Below, in pieces: positions 54,657 to 62,085 of a DNA stretch of 64,000 nt; positions within the stretch are counted from its first letter, which is position 1, and every line of letters starts with the position of its first letter. Location: NCBI GenBank assembly GCA_036389275.1, contig DASVQE010000065.1:1-64000 (forward strand), in the 5' to 3' direction. Origin of the DNA: QHVT01 sp036389275 (GTDB taxonomy: Bacteria > Acidobacteriota > Thermoanaerobaculia > Gp7-AA8). The position numbers and the translations under genes are program-made. Below the pieces are notes generated by a model. The model did no database searches. It was not told where the DNA came from and saw only the letters and a list, made by a program, of their open reading frames with translations.

Positions 54657-55571
54657 CTAGACGACGGCGGGCGCAGAGCCCGCCGTTTCGTTTTGCTCGA
54701 CCTCGTGCGGCGCGCGGAACCGCCACGCCGCCAGGGCGAAGAGCGCGGCGATGACGAGGAACATGAAGTAGCTCGCCTCCAGCCCGCGCACGCCGCCGGT
54801 CACCCACTCCGGTCCCGTCCACTGCGTGGCCAGCAGATGGTCGTCGAGCGGCTTGCCGTGGTTGCCGGTGTTCGGCGCGCCGACGACGTTGAGCGCGAGG
54901 TAGTCGAAGGCGGTGTGAAAGCCGGCCGCGAACCAGAGGTTGCCGGTGCGCTTGAGGGTGAAGGCCATGAAGAGCCCGAGCAGCGTGACGGTGGTGAAGT
55001 CGACCCAGTTCTCCATCGGCTTGCCGAAGTAGTGCAGCGCGCCGAAGAGGATCGCGAGCAGGATCGCCGCCGGCCAGAAGCCCATCGCGCGCGTGAGCAC
55101 GTTCTGCACGTAGCCGCGGAAGAAGAACTCCTCGTACAGGCCGAGGATGATCATCGTGCCGAGCCAGACCAGCGCCGCGCGCGCGAGCGCGCTGCCGTGC
55201 AGGGCGAAGCCGTTCACGGTCGCGCCGCCGGCGCCGAGGACCATCGCGAACGGCACCAGCACCGCCAGCGTGCCCCAGAGCATCCCTTCCCACCAGCGTA
55301 CGCCGAATGCGCCGCGCAGCGGCATGCCATACGACCCGACGCTTCGCCGCTCGTATCGCGCAAACACCCACGCCACCAGCAGCGCCACCGCGAACCCGAC
55401 GCCATCCGACAGCGCAAAGTCGCTCGCCGCAAATCCCTCGGAGGGCTGATACCCGGCCAGCTTGATGATCGAGTACTGCAGCGCGCCCTGCAGAAACATT
55501 ACGAGCACGACGTAGAGGACGAAGCGATAGCCGGCACGGAGCCCGTGCGGACCGATGAAGAGGCGTTTCAT
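54657..55571 (-). CDS. CPBP-family intramembrane metalloprotease
   Basis: 304 aa with about eight transmembrane helices. The CPBP/Abi motifs are present: EE-x3-R in GLYEEFFFRGY (Glu147, Glu148, Arg152), a conserved His in FGALHY (His180) and the H-x3-D motif HTAFD (His219, Asp223). These are the catalytic and metal-binding residues of this Rce1-like family; roles include bacteriocin self-immunity and prenyl-protein processing, but the substrate here is unknown. The 3' end overlaps the rpsT terminator. Confidence 0.87.
   Translation of the reverse strand: MKRLFIGPHGLRAGYRFVLYVVLVMFLQGALQYSIIKLAGYQPSEGFAASDFALSDGVGFAVALLVAWVFARYERRSVGSYGMPLRGAFGVRWWEGMLWGTLAVLVPFAMVLGAGGATVNGFALHGSALARAALVWLGTMIILGLYEEFFFRGYVQNVLTRAMGFWPAAILLAILFGALHYFGKPMENWVDFTTVTLLGLFMAFTLKRTGNLWFAAGFHTAFDYLALNVVGAPNTGNHGKPLDDHLLATQWTGPEWVTGGVRGLEASYFMFLVIAALFALAAWRFRAPHEVEQNETAGSAPAVV
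54664..54686 (+). terminator. Terminator of rpsT
   Basis: ACGGCGGGC (54664-54672) pairs with GCCCGCCGT (54678-54686), followed by TTCGTTTTG. It lies inside the last codons of the convergent CPBP gene. Confidence 0.8.
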
Positions 55572-55604
55572 GGTGGGTGATACGGGAAAGAGGTGTTTGG
55601 GTTC

Positions 55605-56114
55605 CTAGAACCCTTCCAGCAGATTCGTCAGCAACCCTTCCGCGAAACGCACGGCGATCTCGCGGATGGCGCGGCTTTCCTGGTCGAAGGCGTCGGTGCT
55701 GTCGATGTTCACCTCGTAATTCTCGGTGAAGCGGTACTGGTCGTTCTTCCAGAGCACTTTGTCTTCGTGGCGGTGATCGAGCAACTCGATCTTCGCGGTG
55801 ATCGAGATCTGGTATTGCGTGGCGCGGCCCTGGGCGAAGCCGATCGGGAAGATGTTGAAGGTGTCGATCGAGCCGCGGAGGATGACGTCGGCGTCTTTGT
55901 CGGAGGTCACCAGGCGCAGGCGGCCGCGCGACACGAACTCCTCCGCCACCGCCTGCGTCACGCGCTGCTCGAGCTCGACGCGCGTGGTGCGGTTCACGAA
56001 CGCCGGCACCTCGATGGTCTTGATCGACGGATCGAGGAAGTTGCTGTGCCCGACCAGGGCGTAGCCTCCGCAGCCGTTCAGCAGCACGAGCGCGGCGAGG
56101 AGAGCGCGTTTCAT
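55605..56114 (-). CDS. lptE: LPS-assembly lipoprotein LptE
   Basis: 169 aa: lipoprotein signal with Cys15 (LLNGC) followed by GYALVGH, then the LptE-type beta-sandwich (KTIEVPAFVNRTTRVELEQRVTQAVAEEFVSR). It plugs the LptD barrel that inserts LPS into the outer membrane. Its ATG overlaps the leuS stop by 4 bp; the leuS-lptE order is also known in Proteobacteria. Confidence 0.88.
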   Translation of the reverse strand: MKRALLAALVLLNGCGGYALVGHSNFLDPSIKTIEVPAFVNRTTRVELEQRVTQAVAEEFVSRGRLRLVTSDKDADVILRGSIDTFNIFPIGFAQGRATQYQISITAKIELLDHRHEDKVLWKNDQYRFTENYEVNIDSTDAFDQESRAIREIAVRFAEGLLTNLLEGF

Positions 56115-58615
56115 TTCACCACCACGTTCACCAGCTTACCCGGCACGTAGATTTTCTTCACGATCGTTTTTCCGCTCACCCACGTCTGGATCTTCTCGTT
56201 CGCGAACACCGCCTCGAACACCCGCTGCTCGTCCGGCGGCGCGGCCACGTCCACCTGTCCGCGCAGTTTCCCGTTCACCTGCACGGCGATGGTCACGGTG
56301 TCTTCCTGCATCAGCGCGCGGTCGGCCACCGGCCAGCGCGAGGTCAGCACCATTCCCTCGTTCCCCAGCATCTCCCACAACTCCTCGGTGATGTGCGGCG
56401 CGAACGGATGCAGCAGTTGCAGCAGCGCCTCGTACGGCTTGCGCGACGGCGCGTCGCCGAGCGCGTTCGAGAACTCCATGAGCGCGGAGATGGCCGTGTT
56501 GAACTCGAAGCGCTCCATGCGCGTCGTCACCGCGTCGATGGTCTGATGCATCTTCCGGATCACGTCGGGATGATCCTCGCCTGCTTCGTCCTTGAGGCGC
56601 ACGCCCATGTTCCAGACGCGGCCGAGGAAGCGGTACGCGCCGACCACGCCCTCGTCCGACCACGCCGCCTCTTTCTCCGGCGGCGCGATGAAGAGCGTGT
56701 AGACGCGCTCGGTGTCGGCGCCGTAGCGCGCGATCAGCTCGTCCGGCGGCACGACGTTGAAGCGCGACTTCGACATCTTCGTCACTTCCGGCGTGAGCAG
56801 CTCCTCGCCGCGATACGGCTTGCCGTCGCGATGCTCGACCTCGCCGAGCGGCACCCAGGAGTTGTTGCGATCCTTGTAGCCTTCCTTCGTGATCACGCCC
56901 TGGTTGAAGAGGCGCGTAAACGGCTCCTCGAACTCCACGAGTCCCATGTCGTGCAGCGTGCGCGTGATGAAGCGCGCGTAGAGCAGATGGAGGATGGCGT
57001 GCTCGATGCCGCCGATGTACTGGTCGACCGGCGCCCAGCGATTCACCAGCTCGCGGTCGAAGATCTTCGCCTCGTCGCGCGGCGTGATGAAACGGAGGAA
57101 GTACCACGACGAGTCGACGAACGTGTCCATCGTGTCGGTCTCGCGCCGCGCGCTGCCTTTGCACTGCGGACAGGTCGCGTTCACGAACGACTCGTGCTTC
57201 GCCAGCGGATTTCCTTCCCGTCCGGTGAATGGCACGTCGAGTGGTAATCGGACTGGTAATTCTTCTTCCATGACCGGTACCAATCCGCACGCATCGCAGT
57301 AGAGCATCGGGATCGGCGTGCCCCAGTAGCGCTGCCGCGAGATCAGCCAGTCGCGCAGGCGGTAGCGCACGGTCCCCTTGCCGATGCCGCGCTGCTCGAT
57401 GATCTCGATGATGCGCTCGATGGCGTTCGGCACCGGCAGTCCGTCGATGGGTCCGGAGCTCACCGCCACGCCGCTCTCGTCCTTCATGGTGAAGGCTTCG
57501 CTGAGCGGCTCCTGCATCGGCGCGCCGTTCGCGGGCGCGATCACGATGCGGATCGGCAGGCCGTACTGCTGCGCGAACTCGAAGTCGCGCTGATCGTGCG
57601 CCGGCACCGACATGATCGCGCCGGTGCCGTACTGCGGCAGTACGAAGTTGCCGAGCCAGATCGGGATTTCCTCATTCGTGAAAGGATTGATGGCCGTCTT
57701 TCCGGTGAAGTGTCCTTCCTTCCCTCTTTCCTGTCTCTCCAGCGGCGTCTGATTGCGCACGCCGGTGATCCACTGCTCGATCTCGGCGCGCTCCGGATGA
57801 TCGGCGATGAGCGCCGGCACGTCGCGATGCTCCGGCGCGAGGACCATGAACGTGGCGCCGAAGATGGTGTCGGGTCGCGTGGTGAAGATGCGCAGCGGAT
57901 GGCCCAGGGACGGCACCGGGAACTCGACGTCGGCGCCGAGCGAGCGGCCGATCCAGTTGCGCTGCATCAGCTTCACTTTGTCCGGCCACTCGGCGAGCGT
58001 GTCGAGGCCGGCGTCGAGGCGATCGGCGTAGTCGGTGATCTTCAGGAACCACTGTGAGAGCTCCCGCTGTTCGACCAGCGCGCCGCAGCGCTCGCAGCGG
58101 CCGTCGACCACCTGCTCGTTTGCCAGCACGGTCTGGTCCTGCGGGCACCAGTTCACCGGCGCGGTGCCGCGGTACGCGAGGCCGCGCTTGTAGAGTTGCA
58201 GGAAGAGCCACTGGTTCCAGCGGTAGTAGTCGGGCTCGCACGAGGCGATCTCTTTCGACCAGTCGTAGAGGATGCCCCAGCGTCCGAACTGCTGCTTCAT
58301 CCGCTCGATGTTGCCGAGGGTCCATTCGCGCGGATGAATGCCGCGCTTGATCGCCGCGTTTTCCGCCGGCAGTCCGAACGCGTCCCAACCCATCGGGTTG
58401 AGCGCGCTGCGGCCCTGCATGCGGAAGTAGCGGTAGACCGCGTCGCCGAGGATGTAGTTGCGGCCGTGCCCGACATGCAGATCGCCCGACGGGTACGGGA
58501 ACATGTTGAGCATGTACAGCTTTTGCCCGGGCGCGGCGACGTCGACCTCGGCGACCCGCGCCTCCGCCCAGCGCTGCTGCCACTTCGGCTCGATGTCCGT
58601 GGGACGGTATTGCAT
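56111..58615 (-). CDS. leuS: Leucyl-tRNA synthetase
   Basis: 834 aa, class Ia. The HIGH-equivalent HVGH lies in PYPSGDLHVGHGRNY near residue 43; an editing CP1 domain covers about 215-410; Zn-binding Cys pairs occur (CERCGALV and CPQCKG); KMSKS is intact (VTKMSKSRFNVV), and an anticodon-binding helix bundle and C-terminal extension follow. Length and motif order are standard for bacterial LeuRS. First gene of the leuS-lptE unit. Confidence 0.98.
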   Translation of the reverse strand: MQYRPTDIEPKWQQRWAEARVAEVDVAAPGQKLYMLNMFPYPSGDLHVGHGRNYILGDAVYRYFRMQGRSALNPMGWDAFGLPAENAAIKRGIHPREWTLGNIERMKQQFGRWGILYDWSKEIASCEPDYYRWNQWLFLQLYKRGLAYRGTAPVNWCPQDQTVLANEQVVDGRCERCGALVEQRELSQWFLKITDYADRLDAGLDTLAEWPDKVKLMQRNWIGRSLGADVEFPVPSLGHPLRIFTTRPDTIFGATFMVLAPEHRDVPALIADHPERAEIEQWITGVRNQTPLERQERGKEGHFTGKTAINPFTNEEIPIWLGNFVLPQYGTGAIMSVPAHDQRDFEFAQQYGLPIRIVIAPANGAPMQEPLSEAFTMKDESGVAVSSGPIDGLPVPNAIERIIEIIEQRGIGKGTVRYRLRDWLISRQRYWGTPIPMLYCDACGLVPVMEEELPVRLPLDVPFTGREGNPLAKHESFVNATCPQCKGSARRETDTMDTFVDSSWYFLRFITPRDEAKIFDRELVNRWAPVDQYIGGIEHAILHLLYARFITRTLHDMGLVEFEEPFTRLFNQGVITKEGYKDRNNSWVPLGEVEHRDGKPYRGEELLTPEVTKMSKSRFNVVPPDELIARYGADTERVYTLFIAPPEKEAAWSDEGVVGAYRFLGRVWNMGVRLKDEAGEDHPDVIRKMHQTIDAVTTRMERFEFNTAISALMEFSNALGDAPSRKPYEALLQLLHPFAPHITEELWEMLGNEGMVLTSRWPVADRALMQEDTVTIAVQVNGKLRGQVDVAAPPDEQRVFEAVFANEKIQTWVSGKTIVKKIYVPGKLVNVVVK

Positions 58616-58642
58616 AGGGAGGCGGAGTATAGCGAACGCGCG

Positions 58643-58933
58643 TCAGCACTCGACGACGTGGACGCCGTCGGGCTGGGCGATGGCGAAGCGGCGCGTGCGG
58701 CGGTCGACCGCGACCGGCGGCGGCAGTCCGCGCTGGACGATGCTGCTCAGTTGCGTTCCGCTGTCGAGCTCCGGCCATTCGTTGATCACCGCGCCGTCGG
58801 CGACGCGGATCAAGCGCGGATGCGCGAAGAGCGCGAGCACGTGCTCGTCGTCGACCGCGTGCACGCTGCCGCATGGACGCTCCGGCACGACCGCCGCGGA
58901 GATCGCGCGCGCGGCCTCGACGTCGTAGACCAT
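58643..58933 (-). pseudogene. C-terminal part of a split conserved gene of unknown function
   Basis: 96 aa in a frame one base off from the upstream fragment. LMVYDVEAARAISAAVVPERP continues the beta-propeller-like pattern of the fragment 58933-59622, and in the intact reading the junction would read through GACGACGAA-GCGCCG. The ATG overlaps the upstream stop (TGATG), so coupled translation of two proteins is the alternative to a broken gene. Confidence 0.6.
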
Positions 58934-59622
58934 CAGGCCGCGCGGCAGGAGCCGTGGCGGCGGCGGCGCTTCGTCGTCGTCTTCTCATCGTCGCTGCTCG
59001 TCACCACCAGCCGCGTATCCGTGAGCCAGCACGCCGCCGACTCTTCCGCCCAGCCGACGTGACCGGAGCCGGGCGCGGAGTCGCCGCGATCGAGATGCCG
59101 CGGATCGCGCAGCGCTTCGTCGAGCGAAAAGAAATCGACGAGATCGAGCGGCTGCCACACCCAGCCCGCGCTGAGGAAGCGGTCGCCGCGCGGATTCGCC
59201 GCAAGCCGCGAGTGAAAGACGCCGGAGCGTTTCGAGTCGCGCGTGGTGAGCCGCTCGCCCGTCGCCGCATCTTCGATCTCGAGGCGGTCGAAGAAATCGG
59301 GACAGTGGATGAGCAGCGTGCGACCGCCGTGCGCGACGAGGCAGACCGGATACTCGTAGCGATCGGCGTAGTAGTAGCTGCGGTTCAGCTCGCGCAGCAG
59401 CTCGCCGTCGCGCAGCAGCAGCGCCTTCGTGCCGAGTCGCTGATAGATGACCGCGTATTCGTTCGCCGTCACCGCCGCATCGAACGGAAACGGCCAGCGG
59501 AAGCGGCCGGGCGCAACGTCGGGCAGGTAGCGCGCGAAGCCCGACACCACGTCGACGAGCGCATCGCCGATCCATGCGAGTGAGTGGACCTCGCGCGCCG
59601 GAATGATCTCGTGTCGCATCAC
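58933..59622 (-). pseudogene. N-terminal part of a split conserved gene of unknown function
   Basis: 229 aa: EIIPAREVHSLAWIGDALVD, GTKALLLRDG, LNRSYYYADRYEYPVCL and IEDAATGERLT are conserved-looking blocks of a soluble beta-rich protein I recall only as hypothetical. The frame ends in a basic artefact-like tail (TTTKRRRRHGSCRAA). A one-base indel within trinucleotide repeats at about 58956-58985 would join it to the downstream fragment. Confidence 0.6.
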
Positions 59623-59638
59623 TGCCTCATTCGATCGC

Positions 59639-60073
59639 TCAGGGCCAGACGAACGTCACCGGACCGTCGTTCTCCAGGGTCACGAGCATTATCTCGCGGA
59701 AGCGGCCGGTGCGCACGGTGATGCCGGTCGCGGCGAGCTCGCGCACGAAGAGCTCGAACAGCGTGCGCGCGCGCTCCGGCTCCTCCGCCTTGTCGAAGCT
59801 CGGCCGCCGTCCGCGCGCGATCGAGCCGGCCAGCGTGAACTGCGAGACCGCCAGGATCGCGCCTCCCGCCTCCGCCACGTCGCGGTTCATCTTTCCCTGT
59901 TCGTCGCTGAAGATCCGCAGCTCGCGGATCTTTTTGGCCGCCTCGCGCATCGCTTCTTCGCCATCACCCTTCTCTACGCCGGCGAGAACGAGGAGGCCGA
60001 TTCCGATCTCCGAGACGCGCTCCTCACCCACCGTCACGGAGGCGCTCCGGACGCGCTGGATCACGCATTTCAT
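59639..60073 (-). CDS. dtd: D-aminoacyl-tRNA deacylase
   Basis: 144 aa. Both family signatures are visible: SQFTL (active-site loop) and NDGPVTF, the Gly-cisPro-type substrate-selection motif near the C-terminus. DTD hydrolyses D-aminoacyl-tRNAs and Gly-tRNA-Ala, keeping translation chirally correct. It lies 17 bp after the split gene and is divergent from ssb. Confidence 0.96.
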   Translation of the reverse strand: MKCVIQRVRSASVTVGEERVSEIGIGLLVLAGVEKGDGEEAMREAAKKIRELRIFSDEQGKMNRDVAEAGGAILAVSQFTLAGSIARGRRPSFDKAEEPERARTLFELFVRELAATGITVRTGRFREIMLVTLENDGPVTFVWP

Positions 60074-60144
60074 TGCACCGGATTCTACAGAGCGTGTCGT
60101 GAAGGGGCTCAGGTAGAATCCGCGCGCGGTTGAGGAGAAAGATC

Positions 60145-60612
60145 ATGATCAACAAAGTCATCCTGGTGGGACGCCTCGGCAAGGATCCGGAGATCCGCTC
60201 GACGCCGGGCGGCACCAGCGTCGCCAAGTTCACGGTGGCCACGGATGAGCGCTTCACCGATCGCACGGGCGAGAAGCAGGAGCGCACCGAGTGGCACAAC
60301 ATCGTCGCCTGGGGAAAGCTCGGCGAGATCTGCGGGCAGTACCTGCGCAAGGGAAAGCTGGTGTACATCGAAGGGTCGATCCGCACCGATAGCTGGGACG
60401 ACAAGGAGTCGGGGCAGAAGAAGTACCGCACCGAGATCGTCGCGCGCGACATGAAGATGCTCGACCGCCGCGGCGACGAAGGACAGGGCGGCGGCGGCGG
60501 TTCGTACGGCGGAGGCGGTGGCGGCGGCGGCTACAACCGCGGCAACGCCAAAGGCGGCGGCTCCGCACCTCCCACCGACATGATGGACGACGACGAGGAC
60601 GTGCCGTTCTAG
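60145..60612 (+). CDS. ssb: Single-stranded DNA-binding protein
   Basis: 155 aa from ATG 60145, preceded by GAGGAGAAAG. OB-fold at 1-110 (KVILVGRLGKDPEIRSTPGG; EWHNIVAWGKLGEICGQYL), a Gly-rich flexible linker (115-145) and the acidic tail DDDEDVPF that recruits partner proteins. It coats ssDNA in replication and repair. Directly followed by the second long palindrome. Confidence 0.97.
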   Translation: MINKVILVGRLGKDPEIRSTPGGTSVAKFTVATDERFTDRTGEKQERTEWHNIVAWGKLGEICGQYLRKGKLVYIEGSIRTDSWDDKESGQKKYRTEIVARDMKMLDRRGDEGQGGGGGSYGGGGGGGGYNRGNAKGGGSAPPTDMMDDDEDVPF

Positions 60613-60629
60613 GACGTGGCCGTTCGAAC

Positions 60630-60801
60630 GGGGACGACGAGGGGCCTCCGGCGGCTGGGGCCACGGGCCCCAGACCCATCTGGTTGGCCTAGCCTCCGCG
60701 ACACTTCTTCCAAGCTCGCGACACAGTGTCGCGGAGGCTAGGCCAACCAACGGGGTCTGGGGCCTGTGGCCCCAGCCGCCGGAGGCCCCCGGTCGTCCCC
60801 C
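60630..60801. repeat. Long intergenic palindromic element, copy B
   Basis: Arms 60630-60705 and 60725-60801 pair almost perfectly around a 19-nt loop. The sequence matches copy A (1962-2134) in both arms; the loop reads as the reverse complement of the copy A loop, so the element is inverted here. It again sits between convergent genes (ssb and the DinB-family gene). Confidence 0.9.
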
Positions 60802-60815
60802 GATCGATTGCAACG

Positions 60816-61325
60816 TCAGAGCAGATACCGCTCGCGCAGGACTTTCACGTGGTGGCGCTCGTGGCCGACGATGACGTGCGCGATCGTGCGCACGGTGACG
60901 CGGTTGCCGTTGGCCACCCCCGGGCGGTCCCACGCTTCTTCGGGCAGGTTGCGCAGCAGGACGATGTTGGCGCGGCGCAGAAGCGCGTAGTGCTCGGCGA
61001 GATCGCCGAGGCGCCAGCGGTCGAAGGCGGCGGTGGCGACGTAGCTGTTCTCGTCGAACCCGGGCAGCGACTGCGTCTCGCCGCGTGCGATGGCCAGCAT
61101 CCGATACCCGAAGATGCGCTCGGCGTCGCAGACGTGGCCGAGGACTTCCTTCACCGACCACTTCCCTTCGGCGTAACGATGCGCGGCGCGCGACTCGTCC
61201 AGCGACGAGAGCAGCTTCTGCGTCTCCGACGACTGCAGCTCGATCGCGGAGAGGACGTCATCCTCCGGCACCAGATCGACGTAACCAGCGTAGCCCTGCG
61301 GAATGTCACCTTCACTCGGACGCAT
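60816..61325 (-). CDS. DinB-family metal-dependent protein
   Basis: 169-aa four-helix bundle. The DinB/YfiT metal triad is visible: His in GHVCDAER (about 66), and His154 and His158 region in VGHERHHVKVL. Family members are often thiol-dependent S-transferases (bacillithiol, mycothiol); the thiol here is unknown. KWSVKEVLGHVCDAERIFGYR is the typical second helix. Confidence 0.87.
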   Translation of the reverse strand: MRPSEGDIPQGYAGYVDLVPEDDVLSAIELQSSETQKLLSSLDESRAAHRYAEGKWSVKEVLGHVCDAERIFGYRMLAIARGETQSLPGFDENSYVATAAFDRWRLGDLAEHYALLRRANIVLLRNLPEEAWDRPGVANGNRVTVRTIAHVIVGHERHHVKVLRERYLL

Positions 61326-61352
61326 GCCTGCGTATCGTAGCAGGACGCTACG

Positions 61353-61724
61353 TCACCGCAGCGGATCGAGCCGCACGAACGTCCGGTAGTGATCGCGCGT
61401 GTACCACGTCTCGCCGTCCTTGCCGCGGATCACGCGTCGCGCGCCGCGGTTCGGAGCGCCGCGTGTGATCACCGTGTACTCGCGGTAGTAGCCGCGCGGA
61501 CGTGACGGCAGACGGTGCTCGCGATTCGAGAACGTCGCGCCGTCCTTCGCGTACGGAAACGGACCGCCGCGCTCGATGCGTTGCAGCGTGGCCAGCAGCT
61601 CCGCGCGCTCGGCGGCATCGTGCACTGCTTTCTCGATGCGCGGATTCGGCGTCTGCTTCGCGAGCAGCGTTGTCGCGAAAAGAAACGCGAGCAACGGCAG
61701 CAGTGCGAGCGCGCGTCTCACCAT
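61353..61724 (-). CDS. Exported guanyl-specific ribonuclease (barnase/RNase Sa-like)
   Basis: 123 aa from ATG 61724. Signal peptide (MVRRALALLPLLAFLFATTLLA). The microbial ribonuclease domain follows, with FSNREHRLPSRPRGYYREYTV. The catalytic residues line up: Glu82, Arg96/97 and His112 (TRDHYRTF). It cleaves RNA after G. The start overlaps the barstar stop by 7 bp, so inhibitor and nuclease are translationally coupled, inhibitor first. Confidence 0.85.
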   Translation of the reverse strand: MVRRALALLPLLAFLFATTLLAKQTPNPRIEKAVHDAAERAELLATLQRIERGGPFPYAKDGATFSNREHRLPSRPRGYYREYTVITRGAPNRGARRVIRGKDGETWYTRDHYRTFVRLDPLR

Positions 61725-62065
61725 ACGAACACCAGATCGAGCGGCGTGCCGCGGTCCGCGGTCGCCGACAGCCACACATCCACCAGCTCGCCCATCACCC
61801 GCGGCGCAACGTTCCAGAGCGGCGCCGCGTCGCGGACGAGCAGCACCACGTGGCGGTCGCTCTCCAGATCGCGCAGACATTCTTCCAGCGCGTCCCAGTT
61901 ATGGCCGAAATACTCCGGCAATTGCAGCGCCTCGACCAGCTCGTTGAGCAGCTCCTCTTTCGGCAGCGTCCCGTCGATCTCGCGCACGTCGAGAGCCGGG
62001 TCGGAGCGGAGCGCAAGCGCGAGCTCCTCGGTAGCGAAATGGATCGGCAGCGCCCGCGACAACAT
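61718..62065 (-). CDS. Barstar-family ribonuclease inhibitor
   Basis: 115 aa. The barstar core is clear: IDGTLPKEELLNELVEALQLPEYFGHNWDALEECLRDL, where NWDAL carries the Asp that plugs the nuclease active site, and the last strand is LDLVFVW. It acts in the cytoplasm to neutralise the nuclease before export. It lies 20 bp downstream of the phosphatase gene and overlaps the RNase gene. Confidence 0.9.
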   Translation of the reverse strand: MLSRALPIHFATEELALALRSDPALDVREIDGTLPKEELLNELVEALQLPEYFGHNWDALEECLRDLESDRHVVLLVRDAAPLWNVAPRVMGELVDVWLSATADRGTPLDLVFVW

Positions 62066-62085
62066 CGCGCTACGGTATCACCGCG

